64,000 bases of DNA from an uncultured Bacilli bacterium (GCA_934183255.1 CAKPSD010000001.1:744001-808000); one strand, 5' to 3'. Shown: positions 14,940 through 24,470, counted from the stretch's first letter. The notes: generated from the letters alone by a model not told the origin. Program-made: numbers and translations.

Positions 14940-17096
14940 CTAATTTATTTTAGACAAACTGCCATGTTTCCCTAATAATGTTTTTATTCCATATGCAGGA
15001 TCTTTAAACGCTATTTGTACCAAATCGCCATCAACCTTTAAAATAATGCCTTGTCCATATACAGTGTGAGTTAATTTATCTCCTGTTTTCCATTCTATAT
15101 TATTCATTGGTTTTATTTCTTTTTTAGGTGTTGTTGACATTGTCTGTTGTCTATTTAAATAAGTATTTTTAATCTCTTTATATCTAGTTGCAGGATTAAC
15201 ATCCAAACATTCTTTTATTTCTCTAATAAATCTTGATGGTGTATTATTTGAATGAACTACATAGTTAATTCCATAATTTGAACTTAAATGTAAATATTCC
15301 ATCGCTCTAGTAAACGCCACATAAGCAAGTCTTCTTTCTTCTTCAAGATTTTCATCGTTTTCTTCTAAACTTTTTATACTAGGAAATACGCCCTCACACA
15401 AACCAACTATAAACACACTTTTAAACTCTAATCCTTTAGCAGTATGTATTGTCATAAGACTAACATAATCACCAGTTTCAATTTCATCTTGAGAAGTAAA
15501 TAAAGTTATTTCTTGCAAGAAAGAAGAAAGTGAAGGATCATCACTATTTAATTCATAATAAGTAATGTTGTTCATTAATTCTTTAATATTTTCTTTTCTT
15601 TGTTCTTCATCATCTTCTTCAATCATTTCATAATAACCAACTTCTTTTAAAAGACTGTCTAATACATTTTCTATTTCTACACCAGCATTTATTTGCTCAC
15701 TATATTTTTCAATTGTTTCAAAGAAACTTACAAGATTATTTCTAGATTCCGCTCTTTTGCATTCTTCTAAATTATTCTTTATAGTTTCATATAAAGATTC
15801 ATCATTAAAATCCGCTATTGCTTTATACTTTTCAAGAAGAGTTTCTCCAACACCTCTTTTAGGTTCATTTATAATTCTTGTAAGAGATAAATCATCTTGT
15901 TTATTAACCAATAATCTTAAATATGCAAGTGAGTCTTTTATTTCTTTTCTTTCATAGAATTTTACACCACCATAAATTTTATAAGGAATACCATTTCTAG
16001 TTAAAGCACTCTCTATATCTCTAGATAAATAGTTTGCTCTATATAAAATGGCAAAATCACTATATGCATAATTATATTTTTGCTTTTCTTCAGTTATAGT
16101 TTTAGCAACAAGTTCTGCTTCACTAAAGGAGTCGCTACTATTGTTATATTGCACTTTTTCTCCCTCACCATGAAAAGCAATTAAATCTTTACTTAAACGA
16201 TATTTATTATTTTTTATAAGTTTATTAGCACATTCAAGTATTTTTTTACTTGATCTATAGTTAGTATCTAGGATTATTGTTTTAGCAGAAGGAAACATTT
16301 CATTAAATTCCATTATTATATTTAAGTTAGCGCCTCTCCATGTATATATAGTTTGGTCAGGATCTCCAACTACAAACAAATTGTTTTCTTTTCCAACTAG
16401 TAGTCTAACCAAATCAAATTGAATATCATTTGTATCTTGAAATTCATCTACTAAGATATGAGAATATTTATTTTGCCATTTTTCTTTCACTTTTTCTTCG
16501 CTTACTAGTATTTGATAAGTTTTCAATAATAAATCATCAAAATCTAAACATTGCATTTTTTCTAGTCTTTTATTATATTCTTCATAAATACTTTTTTTAT
16601 CTTTTTCTTTTTCCTCATTAAAAATGCTTTTCACATAATTGCCTTTATAGTAAAAAGTTTTATTATAAGAAATATAATTAATTATTGTCTTATGATTCAA
16701 ATAATTTTTATCTATGTTTTTATCTTTTAAAATTTCTTTAACAAGTTTAGTTTTATCATCTTCATCTATAATATTAAAATCTCTAGGATATCCTATATGA
16801 TGTATTTCTTCTCTTAAAAAACGCACACAAAAAGAGTGAAATGTAGAAATTAAAGGAGTTCCCCATGTTGCATCTATATTTTTTAATACTCTTTCTCTCA
16901 TTTCTTTACTAGCTTTATTAGTAAATGTGATAGCTAATATTTTATTTGGCATAATGCCTTCATTTATAAGATAACTTATTCTAGAAGTTAACACTTTAGT
17001 TTTACCACTTCCTGCACCAGCTACTACTCTTATATATTTATCTTTGCAAGTTACTGCCTCTAATTGTCTCTCATTTAGCCCATCCAAAAGTCCCAT
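14940..17096 (-). CDS. pcrA: ATP-dependent DNA helicase PcrA (UvrD/Rep superfamily 1A)
   Basis: This 718-residue SF1A helicase has the Walker A motif GAGSGKT (residues 27-33), motif Ia ITFTNKAS, DEFQDT (217-222), VGDPDQTIYTWRG (motif III), TIHTAKGLEF (motif V) and VAFTRA (motif VI). The C-terminal tail (about 665-718, GDKLTHTVYGQG...) is the Tudor-like domain typical of PcrA, which contacts RNA polymerase in Bacillus. The protein acts in repair, plasmid replication and removal of RecA or RNA polymerase roadblocks. It is the first gene of the unit with ligA. The ATG is preceded by AAAGGAGAAT. Confidence 0.97.
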   Translation of the reverse strand: MGLLDGLNERQLEAVTCKDKYIRVVAGAGSGKTKVLTSRISYLINEGIMPNKILAITFTNKASKEMRERVLKNIDATWGTPLISTFHSFCVRFLREEIHHIGYPRDFNIIDEDDKTKLVKEILKDKNIDKNYLNHKTIINYISYNKTFYYKGNYVKSIFNEEKEKDKKSIYEEYNKRLEKMQCLDFDDLLLKTYQILVSEEKVKEKWQNKYSHILVDEFQDTNDIQFDLVRLLVGKENNLFVVGDPDQTIYTWRGANLNIIMEFNEMFPSAKTIILDTNYRSSKKILECANKLIKNNKYRLSKDLIAFHGEGEKVQYNNSSDSFSEAELVAKTITEEKQKYNYAYSDFAILYRANYLSRDIESALTRNGIPYKIYGGVKFYERKEIKDSLAYLRLLVNKQDDLSLTRIINEPKRGVGETLLEKYKAIADFNDESLYETIKNNLEECKRAESRNNLVSFFETIEKYSEQINAGVEIENVLDSLLKEVGYYEMIEEDDEEQRKENIKELMNNITYYELNSDDPSLSSFLQEITLFTSQDEIETGDYVSLMTIHTAKGLEFKSVFIVGLCEGVFPSIKSLEENDENLEEERRLAYVAFTRAMEYLHLSSNYGINYVVHSNNTPSRFIREIKECLDVNPATRYKEIKNTYLNRQQTMSTTPKKEIKPMNNIEWKTGDKLTHTVYGQGIILKVDGDLVQIAFKDPAYGIKTLLGKHGSLSKIN

Positions 17097-17122
17097 AATA
17101 TTCTCCTTTTACTACCTTTATT

Positions 17123-17151
17123 ATTATATCATTTTATTTATATATTTACTA
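17123..17151 (-). promoter_or_regulatory. Candidate promoter for pcrA-ligA
   Basis: On the minus strand TAGTAA, 17 bp, then a perfect TATAAT, about 30 bp upstream of the pcrA ATG. The -10 box is perfect; the -35 box is weak. Confidence 0.5.
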
Positions 17152-17167
17152 TAATGATTAATAATAT

Positions 17168-17190
17168 TTTTAGTAATTATATTACTAAAA
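17168..17190. repeat. Perfect 10-bp inverted repeat between divergent genes
   Basis: TTTTAGTAAT-TAT-ATTACTAAAA is a perfect palindrome with a 3-bp centre in the pcrA / 17318 divergent intergenic region. It lies upstream of the pcrA -35 box. It could be an operator or an AT-rich bidirectional terminator; sequence alone does not decide. Confidence 0.6.
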
Positions 17191-17317
17191 AAATCAAAGC
17201 AAAAAATATCTTTTTCTTGTTTACTTTTTATTCAAAAGCTAGGTTGTATGCTATTTTTAGGCCCATTTATATACATTTTATAATTTTTTAGGTTATAATA
17301 ATTTTAGGAGGGATATT

Positions 17318-17962
17318 ATGAAGAAGATTGTTTCATGGATCACTATTGGATCTGTAGGTTTGGTAGCATTACTTTTAATAGGTGCATTATTTAGCGTTGT
17401 CAAGTTAGAAGGCGCAGTCGCAGATGTTGTTTTTACAGGATTAACTCTTACTGTTGCAGGTTTGCTTACTCTTAACTCATGTAATATGCTTGAAAGAAAG
17501 AATAAGCTTGCTATTGCTAGTTTATCAATAATCGCTTTATCATCTTTACTTGTAATTTTATGCTTTTGGACTAAATTAGATGATAATAGCAAAGCATATT
17601 TGAACACAACTTTAACAATAAGTGCCTTATCTGTTTGTTTTAACCTTATTTCATCAGGTGTTTTAAAACTTGGCAAAAGATATTTACCTTTACAAGTAGT
17701 TAGTTATGCATGTTATGCTGTTTTATCTTTATATTTAATAATTATATTTTGGAGTTCTGCCGAGATTAATTTCAAACTAATGGCTGTGCTAATTATTTTA
17801 TCTTTATTATTCTTCTGTGTTCAACTTGTTGTTGCTAAGAAACAAGGAGATACCATTCCGGTTGAAGTTAACTATGTAAAGATTACTAAAGAAGAATACG
17901 AAGACTTATTAGCCAAAAAAGAACAATTAGAAAAAATTCTTTTAGAAAAGAAAAATGATTAA
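17318..17962 (+). CDS. Hypothetical six-helix membrane protein with charged C-terminal tail
   Basis: The 214-residue product is not recognised. It has about six hydrophobic segments (near residues 5-27, 34-52, 65-86, 95-115, 126-148 and 153-172), then a hydrophilic tail rich in Lys and Glu (YVKITKEEYEDLLAKKEQLE...) likely to be a short cytoplasmic coiled coil. It starts after AGGAGGG and overlaps recU by 8 bp, so the two are probably co-transcribed and translationally coupled. A role near the recU/PBP envelope genes is only a guess from position. Confidence 0.7.
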   Translation: MKKIVSWITIGSVGLVALLLIGALFSVVKLEGAVADVVFTGLTLTVAGLLTLNSCNMLERKNKLAIASLSIIALSSLLVILCFWTKLDDNSKAYLNTTLTISALSVCFNLISSGVLKLGKRYLPLQVVSYACYAVLSLYLIIIFWSSAEINFKLMAVLIILSLLFFCVQLVVAKKQGDTIPVEVNYVKITKEEYEDLLAKKEQLEKILLEKKND

Positions 17963-18515
17963 TTATCCAAATAAAAAAAATACTTTTAATGAAACTTTAA
18001 AAGTTTATGGTAATAGAGGTATGGGTTTAGAAGAATCCATAAATATTACTAATGAATATTACTTAGAAAAAGAAATAGCTGTAATTCACAAAAAGCCAAC
18101 TCCTATACAAATAGTTAAAATAGACTATACAAATGGAGCACGTATTTGTGATGCATATTTTAAGTGTCCTTCGACCACTGATTATAATGGTATATATAAA
18201 GGAAAATATATTGATTTTGAAGCTAAAGAAACGCAAAATAAGACTTCCTTTCCTTTTCATAATATTGGAGAGCATCAATTAAAGCACTTAGAAGCAGTAT
18301 TAAAGCAGGGAGCAATAGCCTTTTTAATAATTAGTTTTACTAAATTAAATGAAATTTATTTTTTAGATGCAAATATAGTTTTAGGCTTTTATAAAAATGA
18401 AGGCAGAAAGTCTATTCCTTATGATTATATTAAAGAAAAAGGACATTTAATCAAGCAAAGTTATTTCACTAGAGTAGACTATCTAGAGATAATTGATAAA
18501 TATTATTTATCATAA
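17955..18515 (+). CDS. recU: Holliday junction resolvase RecU
   Basis: The 186-residue protein carries the RecU layout: N-terminal GNRGMGLEESIN, the catalytic nuclease core with GARICDAYFKCPSTTD and IDFEAKET (Asp and Glu/Lys of the metal site), and HQLKHLEAVLKQGAIAF. RecU cuts four-way junctions and modulates RecA during recombination and chromosome segregation. The following gene is a class A PBP, reproducing the Bacillus recU-ponA pairing. Its start lies inside the preceding membrane-protein gene. Family assignment is secure. Confidence 0.95.
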   Translation: MINYPNKKNTFNETLKVYGNRGMGLEESINITNEYYLEKEIAVIHKKPTPIQIVKIDYTNGARICDAYFKCPSTTDYNGIYKGKYIDFEAKETQNKTSFPFHNIGEHQLKHLEAVLKQGAIAFLIISFTKLNEIYFLDANIVLGFYKNEGRKSIPYDYIKEKGHLIKQSYFTRVDYLEIIDKYYLS

Positions 18516-18553
18516 TTTACATTATTTTGCTAAAAATAATCTTGGTGATTACT

Positions 18554-20920
18554 TTGAAAGCAAAAAAGATTTTTAAACATATATTAGAGTTTTCATGTAT
18601 TGCCTATCTAGTTATATCTATGATAGGTTTTATTTATATTGCAAAATTATTTGTTAAAAGCGAAGTTCCTAAAGTTAACACAATAATAAACAACTCTTCA
18701 AGTGTTATTTTAGATATTGATGGCAATGATGTAACCACTATTAATTTAGTTAATAGCAATAGTGTTACTTTTGAAGATTTACCCGACGTATTTATTAATG
18801 CTTTAGTTAGTGCAGAGGATGCTAGATTTTTTGAACATTCTGGAGTTGATTTTCAAAGAATTGTAGCAGCTCTTGTAAGTAATCTTACGAAAGGATCAGT
18901 CGAAGGAGCCTCTACTTTAACTCAACAATTAATTAAAAACATTTATTTAAATTCTTCTAAAACTTTAGATAGAAAAATTACTGAAATAGCAATGGCTTTA
19001 AATTTAGAGCAAAAGATGAGTAAAGAAGATATATTTTTAGCATACGCTAACAATATTATGTTTGATGGAGTGACTTTAGGGGTTAATAGCGCTTCTTTAA
19101 AGTTCTTTTCTAAACCAATAAACGACGTTAATCTAGCAGAAGCAGCTTTACTTGCTGGGTTAGTAAACGCTCCTAGTTACTATAATCCAGTTAAAAATTC
19201 TACTAATGCAAAAAAAAGAATGGATACTGTTTTAAATTTAATGTACAGGCATGGTTATATTAACGAAGCAACATTAAATAACACAAAGCTAGTTCAAATA
19301 AGTGATTTAATTAATTTAAGTTCTTTTGAAGAAAGTACATTTCCATACCAATCTTATTTAGATATTGTTTATAATGAAGTAAAAGAAAAAACTGGATATA
19401 ATCCATTAACCACTCCTTTAATAATAGAAACTTACTTAGATACTGATTTGCAAGTGCTAGTTGACACTATACAAAACAATAAGGATACTACCATTAAATT
19501 TACAGATGATAACCAGCAAATGGCTTTAGCAGTTATTGACAACAAAACAGGTGCTTTGATTGCAGCAGGAGGGGGAAGAAACTATAATGGTCAATTCTTA
19601 TTTAATAGAGCTATTGATATGAAAAATCAACCTGCTTCTACTATGAAACCCATACTTTCTTATGCTTTAGCAGTTGAATATTTAGGATGGAATAATAAGC
19701 AAATGGTTAAAGATGCACCATACACTTATCCTGGAACTGACACTAATGTTAATAATATAGATTTTGAATATATGGGTGATATTTTAGTGGAAGAAGCAAT
19801 AGGATACTCTAGAAATACAACTGCTTTAAAAACTCTTGAAGAAGTTATAAATAAAGTAGGCATTAATACAGTAATAAACTATTTAAAAAATATTAACTTA
19901 TTAGATGTAGATTCTTCTAATTTTAATATGAGTTATGCACTTGGAGCTATGTATCATGGTGTTTCTCCAGTTCAAATGGCAAGTGCTTATTCAATGCTAG
20001 CCAGAAAAGGCATATATATTGCTCCTTACACAGTAAAAAGGGTGAGTTTAGAGTCTGGTAAAGTCATTTATTCACATGTTAATGAAGAAAAGAAAGTATT
20101 AAGTGAAGAAACAGCCTATATTATGAGTGATATTTTAAAAAGTGTTGTGGATAATAACTACTATAATATGGGAAGTGTAAAGATTAATAATGTAGAAATG
20201 CACGCTAAGACCGGAACTTCTAGTTTTGACAATAATCTTTTAAAAGAATTGAGTTATCCAAGCAATGCTAGTAAAGATATTTGGTTTGCTGGTTATAGCG
20301 CTGATTACACTTCAGTAGTATGGAGCGGCTTTGACTATCCTAAAAAGGGTGAAATGAACTATTTTAAAGCAAGTAGTGATTCTAGAAAATATATCCCTAG
20401 AAAAGTTTTTACTAAAATAATGAATTATGAGGTTAAAAAAGGAGAAACAATTGAGCAGCCTGATACTTTAATAGGAGTTAATGTTGTAAAAGGCACCAAT
20501 TATTTACCTGATTTTTATACTCCTATTAATATGGTTAATACTGTTTATTATAAAAAAGGAGAAGAACCTACAGAAGCTATAAGTCCTCCTTCTTTAGATG
20601 AAATTAGTGATGTTGATTTATTGCTTGTTGGTTCTACTATGTATGTTAATTTTAAAGATGATAAATTTGATCTTATAGGAATAGAGAAAAAAGAAACTTC
20701 ATTTGATTATAGTAAGATATATGGAGATATAGAATATGTAATTGAAATTGAAGATTCAAGTGGTAATCACAATGAATTTTCATCCACTAATCCAAGTTTT
20801 ACTTTTACTTTATTAAATGGTGGAAAACTTAAAATAAAAGCATACACTAGGTATGCTAAAGTTTTAGATTTAAAATCAAATATTTTTGAAAGTGAATATT
20901 CAAATATGTTTTCTTTTTAA
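18554..20920 (+). CDS. ponA: Class A penicillin-binding protein (PBP1-type, glycosyltransferase plus transpeptidase)
   Basis: I start this gene at the TTG at 18554 because GGTGAT sits 4 bp before it; an upstream TTG at 18527 has no ribosome site. The 788-residue product has one N-terminal membrane helix (about 11-33), a GT51 domain with SAEDARFFEH (catalytic Glu near 88) and GASTLTQQLIKN, and a transpeptidase domain with STMK (362-365), SRN (419-421) and KTGTSS (552-557). The tail holds a short beta-rich extension. It polymerises and cross-links peptidoglycan outside the membrane. It follows recU by 38 bp. The name ponA rests on the recU-ponA context; paralog identity is not proven. Confidence 0.93.
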   Translation: MKAKKIFKHILEFSCIAYLVISMIGFIYIAKLFVKSEVPKVNTIINNSSSVILDIDGNDVTTINLVNSNSVTFEDLPDVFINALVSAEDARFFEHSGVDFQRIVAALVSNLTKGSVEGASTLTQQLIKNIYLNSSKTLDRKITEIAMALNLEQKMSKEDIFLAYANNIMFDGVTLGVNSASLKFFSKPINDVNLAEAALLAGLVNAPSYYNPVKNSTNAKKRMDTVLNLMYRHGYINEATLNNTKLVQISDLINLSSFEESTFPYQSYLDIVYNEVKEKTGYNPLTTPLIIETYLDTDLQVLVDTIQNNKDTTIKFTDDNQQMALAVIDNKTGALIAAGGGRNYNGQFLFNRAIDMKNQPASTMKPILSYALAVEYLGWNNKQMVKDAPYTYPGTDTNVNNIDFEYMGDILVEEAIGYSRNTTALKTLEEVINKVGINTVINYLKNINLLDVDSSNFNMSYALGAMYHGVSPVQMASAYSMLARKGIYIAPYTVKRVSLESGKVIYSHVNEEKKVLSEETAYIMSDILKSVVDNNYYNMGSVKINNVEMHAKTGTSSFDNNLLKELSYPSNASKDIWFAGYSADYTSVVWSGFDYPKKGEMNYFKASSDSRKYIPRKVFTKIMNYEVKKGETIEQPDTLIGVNVVKGTNYLPDFYTPINMVNTVYYKKGEEPTEAISPPSLDEISDVDLLLVGSTMYVNFKDDKFDLIGIEKKETSFDYSKIYGDIEYVIEIEDSSGNHNEFSSTNPSFTFTLLNGGKLKIKAYTRYAKVLDLKSNIFESEYSNMFSF

Positions 20921-21597
20921 TCTCTCTTTTTTATATTTAACAAAAATCTTATCATTTGCATTAAAGATGCTAATGCACTTGCTACATATGTAAATGCTGC
21001 AGCTCTTAGCATTTTTCTTATTCCAGTCATAGTTTCTTCATCATATCCAACTGTTTCTAAATATTGCACAGCTCTTCTAGATGCATCAAATTCAACTGGT
21101 AAAGTAATTAATTGGAACAAAATAGTAACTCCCATTAATACTAAGCCAATTATAATTAAATCAAAGTAGCCTAATATCAAGCCAATAAATATAACAACCC
21201 AAACAAACTTTGATGCAACAACGCAAATTGGTCCTAAAAATTTTCTTAATTTAAGCATGAAATAATCAGTATGATCTTGCACTGCATGGCCAGTTTCATG
21301 TGCTGCTACTGCTATCGCTGCTACTGAATTTGTTTTATAACTATTTTTTGATAAGTTAATTGTTTTATATTTATGATTATAGTGATCATCTAATGTTCCA
21401 TTTGTATAACCTAGTTCTACATCAGTAATAGCATTTGCATTAAGCATATTTTCCACTACTTCTTTTCCTGTTGTAGGTAAACTAGCTTCTTTTTGTGAAT
21501 ACTTGTTGTATGTTGCTGTTATTAATAGTTGCGATACCACTAATAACAAAATAATTCCTATTAACAAGCATAATTCTATTATTTCTTTTGTAGTCAT
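20917..21597 (-). CDS. yugP: YugP-type membrane zinc metallopeptidase
   Basis: The 226-residue protein has an N-terminal helix (about 7-29), the metal motif AAHETGHAVQDH (HExxH form, near residue 93) and two or three C-terminal membrane helices (about 120-165 and 200-220). This matches the neutral zinc metallopeptidase_2 (YugP) family, whose substrates are poorly known and probably membrane proteins. Its stop codon overlaps that of the convergent PBP gene by a few bases, so no separate terminator lies between them. The start is preceded by AAGGAGAAAA. Confidence 0.9.
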   Translation of the reverse strand: MTTKEIIELCLLIGIILLLVVSQLLITATYNKYSQKEASLPTTGKEVVENMLNANAITDVELGYTNGTLDDHYNHKYKTINLSKNSYKTNSVAAIAVAAHETGHAVQDHTDYFMLKLRKFLGPICVVASKFVWVVIFIGLILGYFDLIIIGLVLMGVTILFQLITLPVEFDASRRAVQYLETVGYDEETMTGIRKMLRAAAFTYVASALASLMQMIRFLLNIKKRD

Positions 21598-21616
21598 ATT
21601 TTTTCTCCTTTATAAA

Positions 21617-21645
21617 TTAAAAAAGCAGACAAAAGTCTGCTTTCT
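21617..21645 (-). terminator. Terminator of the HU gene
   Basis: AAAGCAGAC-TTTT-GTCTGCTTT on the minus strand forms a 9-bp stem followed by TTTTAATTTA, about 20 bp after the HU stop codon and before the yugP start. Confidence 0.85.
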
Positions 21646-21664
21646 TTTAATAAAAAATCAATAA

Positions 21665-21934
21665 TTAAGCAGCTTCTTTTAAAGATTTGCTTGCTTTGAA
21701 AGAAATAACAGTTGTAGCAGGAATAGTGATTTCTTCTTTAGTTAAAGGATTTCTTCCTTTTCTTTCTGCTCTTTCTTTAACAACGAAGTTTCCAAATCCA
21801 GCAACTTTTACTCCAGCGCCTTCTTTTAAAGCTTTACCCATTACTGCAAATACTGCATCAACAGCTTCAGCTGCAACTTTCTTTGTTAAGTTTGCCTCTA
21901 ATGCAACGCATTCAACTAATTGTGTCTTATTCAT
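21665..21934 (-). CDS. hup: DNA-binding protein HU
   Basis: This 89-residue histone-like protein has the standard HU length. It opens MNKTQLVECVALEANLTKK, has GFGNFVVKERAERKGRNP (the DNA-binding arm with its conserved RxxRNPxT) and ends in SFKASKSLKEA. It binds and bends DNA as a dimer and shapes the nucleoid. The ATG has a strong TAGGAGGTAAAAA ribosome site. It appears monocistronic, with its own terminator downstream. Confidence 0.98.
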   Translation of the reverse strand: MNKTQLVECVALEANLTKKVAAEAVDAVFAVMGKALKEGAGVKVAGFGNFVVKERAERKGRNPLTKEEITIPATTVISFKASKSLKEAA

Positions 21935-22017
21935 GACTTTTTACCTCCTATTTGATAATTGAATTTTAACATTTAAGGAATTAAAAAACAATGTTTCATC
22001 CTTTTTTTCGCTTTTTT

Positions 22018-22050
22018 TAGAAAAAAGCCCCTTATTTTAAGGCTTTTTTT
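22018..22050. terminator. Symmetric hairpin between divergent HU and methyltransferase genes
   Basis: AAAAAAGCC-CCTTATTTTA-AGGCTTTTTTT can terminate in either direction, yet it lies between two divergent genes, upstream of both starts. It may be a leader attenuator for one of them, the end of a small RNA, or insulation. Confidence 0.6.
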
Positions 22051-22090
22051 ACTTATTTTTGCTATATTTAAGATGTAAAGAGGTGTCGTT

Positions 22091-22897
22091 ATGGAATTTA
22101 TAAACTTATCTTCTACTGCTTCTACATTATTAATTACCTTATATTCAAGAGCAGCAATGTCAAAAAAAAATATGATTTTAGAAGACAAAAAAGCCGAAGA
22201 AATAATTTCTCTTGCAGGATATGATGAAAGAAAATTAAAAGTTTGCATGAAATTACAAGCACTTTTAACATTAAGAGCTTATTTAATAGATGAATATACT
22301 AAAGAATTTATAAATAAATATAATGGCAATTGCAATGTTATTCAAGTTGGGTGTGGACTTGATTCTAGATATATAAGAATTAACGATAATAGAATTACTT
22401 GGTATGATTTAGATTTGTATGGAACAATGGAAATGAGAAAGAAATATTATAAAAATTCATCTAATTATAAAATGATTACTTCTAATGTTTGCAATTTATC
22501 TTGGCTTAATGAAATAGATAATAAAAATAAACCTACTCTTGTAATAGCAGAAGGCTTATTTATGTATTTAGATGAAAGTGATAATAAATTAGTTTTAAAT
22601 GAATTATGTTCTCATTTTAAAACTTTAGAAGTAATAATGGATGTATTTAATAAAATATCTGTTAAAGTTTCTAGATTTGCACCATCTCTTAGAAGAGTTA
22701 ATGCAAATATGAAGTTTGGCTTTGATAACTACAAAAAGATTGAGGAAATAACGCCTTTAAAGCATGTTAAAACAATGTATTATTATGATAGTGATAAAAT
22801 TAATGATTTACCATTTTTATTAAAAACTAAGTTTAATTTTAGAAAAAATACTGGAATATTTAAAAAAGTTCAAAGAATTGAAGTATATAAAAAATAA
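22091..22897 (+). CDS. Class I SAM methyltransferase, leucine carboxyl methyltransferase/COG3315 type
   Basis: The 268-residue product has the COG3315 (LCM-family O-methyltransferase) hallmarks: an N-terminal region with ARxAMS-like sequence (YSRAAMSKKN), VIQVGCGLDSRY as the SAM-binding motif I (near residue 88), WYDLDL as the acidic loop, and AEGLFMYLD as motif IV. Related enzymes methylate carboxyl or hydroxyl groups of small molecules. The substrate here is not predictable, and no biosynthetic genes flank it. AGAGGTG precedes the ATG. Confidence 0.85.
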   Translation: MEFINLSSTASTLLITLYSRAAMSKKNMILEDKKAEEIISLAGYDERKLKVCMKLQALLTLRAYLIDEYTKEFINKYNGNCNVIQVGCGLDSRYIRINDNRITWYDLDLYGTMEMRKKYYKNSSNYKMITSNVCNLSWLNEIDNKNKPTLVIAEGLFMYLDESDNKLVLNELCSHFKTLEVIMDVFNKISVKVSRFAPSLRRVNANMKFGFDNYKKIEEITPLKHVKTMYYYDSDKINDLPFLLKTKFNFRKNTGIFKKVQRIEVYKK

Positions 22898-22961
22898 TTT
22901 TTTCTATTTATTTTTATAGCGTTTTGTGATAACCTTTTTTATATAAAAGGGAGCGATTTTT

Positions 22962-23675
22962 ATGAGAATTTTTAGAAGAATACTAAAAATATTTTTTGTA
23001 GTTGTTTTTGTAGTTAGTATTTGTCTTAATGTTATTTTAGGATTATCTAGTGATTACTCATTAGTGTTAAAAGATAATGGCACTAAAAGAAGACAATTAG
23101 CTAATAGGGCTGTACTTCAACTAAATAATGCAGGAAAAGTTACTTTTGAAGATTATAATGGCGACAATAAAACTAAAGCAATTGTTTCTTGTGTAAACGA
23201 TACTGAAAAGACTACCGATAATCTAACTTGCGAACAAATAACTTATGTTTATGATGATAATAACGAAGTTACTAAGACAGTATATTTTCCAGGGGATGGT
23301 TATAAGTATGTAATTGATGGAGATAGTAAAACTAAAGTTGCAGCAGATGATTCTGCTATTACTACATATGTTTCTGGTTTATATATGGGGTCTATTGTTT
23401 ACTTATATTATATGTATTATGATACAGAAAGACCTAGTCAAGAATATGTTTCTAATTTTAAAACAAAGCTTAATTTCAACTTTAGCAATTTTTTATTGAC
23501 TAGAAATGTTTCTTATGACATTAAATCATCAGAAGATCAAACCACAAAAGCAACACTATCATTTGATAGCAAAGATAAGTTATTAGCAATGAAGAGTGGA
23601 AACAGTGAGCTTAAAATTAAGTACAACACTACTAAATTTAATTACCCTTCATTTAACACATTTGTAGAGGCTTAA
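22962..23675 (+). CDS. Hypothetical membrane-anchored extracellular protein, paralog 1
   Basis: The 237-residue product begins with basic residues and one helix (MRIFRRILKIFFVVVFVVSI, residues about 8-28) and then a hydrophilic beta-rich domain, so it is predicted to sit outside the membrane on an N-terminal anchor. The next gene encodes a clear relative with the same N-terminus and the same GDSKT and LFDSKDK-like segments. A GGGAG site precedes the ATG. No known family is recognised. It has a strand-rich domain of the kind seen in small lipoprotein-like folds, but that is only an impression. Confidence 0.65.
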   Translation: MRIFRRILKIFFVVVFVVSICLNVILGLSSDYSLVLKDNGTKRRQLANRAVLQLNNAGKVTFEDYNGDNKTKAIVSCVNDTEKTTDNLTCEQITYVYDDNNEVTKTVYFPGDGYKYVIDGDSKTKVAADDSAITTYVSGLYMGSIVYLYYMYYDTERPSQEYVSNFKTKLNFNFSNFLLTRNVSYDIKSSEDQTTKATLSFDSKDKLLAMKSGNSELKIKYNTTKFNYPSFNTFVEA

Positions 23676-23688
23676 GGAGGTATAAACA

Positions 23689-24375
23689 ATGAGAATATTT
23701 AAATTTATATTAAAAATTATATTTGTAATTATTTTTGTGTTTAGTATTGTATTAAACATTATATTATTTGGATCTTCAAATGGGTCATTAGTATTTAAGC
23801 ATAATAAAGATAAATTAAATGTAATGGCCGAAAATTCTGACAACACTTTAAAAATGTTTCTTGACGGAAAAAGCAATAAGACAATTTCTTTTAATGCTGT
23901 TTTATCTAATGAAACTTTAAATTATACTTTTTATGTTAATAATGAGGGAAAAATATTTATGGAAGCTGTTTCTACTAAAGATGATAAAACAATAACAACA
24001 TATTATCAAAATGAAAAATTATATACTATAGATGGTGATTCAAAAACTTCTAAAGATTGTGATGTATTAACTATGTATGGCACTTATTATTCTAAAGTTT
24101 ATTCATTAACTAATTATAATTTGTTAGAGTCTTCAATCAATGAAAATAAGGAAAAAACTAAAGTTGATTTTTCATTTAAACCATTCTATGTACTAGGAAT
24201 TAAGTATAGTGCAAAAGCAACTGATAGAAAACTTACTTATAAATATGATTTAAAAGGTAACTTAAGAGTTGTTGAAGCTGATTTTGAAGATAATGATAAA
24301 GATTATAAATTAACAATTAACTATTCTAATAAAGCATTAAAAATGCCTGATTTTAGTGAATTTAGTGCTAACTAA
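23689..24375 (+). CDS. Hypothetical membrane-anchored extracellular protein, paralog 2
   Basis: The 228-residue product is a tandem duplicate of the preceding gene: the N-terminal anchor MRIFKFILKIIFVIIFVFSI, the following SSNGSLVFKHN, an internal IDGDSKTS and a C-terminal LTINYSNKALKMPDFSEF align with paralog 1. The start lies 13 bp after the previous stop, behind AAGGAGGTATAAAC. Both genes end before a strong terminator, so they form one unit. Function unknown. Confidence 0.65.
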   Translation: MRIFKFILKIIFVIIFVFSIVLNIILFGSSNGSLVFKHNKDKLNVMAENSDNTLKMFLDGKSNKTISFNAVLSNETLNYTFYVNNEGKIFMEAVSTKDDKTITTYYQNEKLYTIDGDSKTSKDCDVLTMYGTYYSKVYSLTNYNLLESSINENKEKTKVDFSFKPFYVLGIKYSAKATDRKLTYKYDLKGNLRVVEADFEDNDKDYKLTINYSNKALKMPDFSEFSAN

Positions 24376-24408
24376 TTATATTTATTAATATATTAGCGTA
24401 ATATTATT

Positions 24409-24440
24409 AACGCCTTGCCAATAACTGTTAGGCGTTTTTT
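24409..24440 (+). terminator. Terminator after the paralog pair
   Basis: AACGCCT ... AGGCGTT forms a 7-bp stem followed by TTTTT, about 35 bp after the second paralog's stop codon. Confidence 0.85.
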
Positions 24441-24470
24441 GTTACGCAAAAAGTTAATCAATATATTATC

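Noticed and set aside
17293..17676. Minus-strand ORF over the 17318 membrane-protein gene
   Set aside because: It is a shadow of the plus-strand gene, which has a strong ribosome site and membrane helices, and has no ribosome site of its own.
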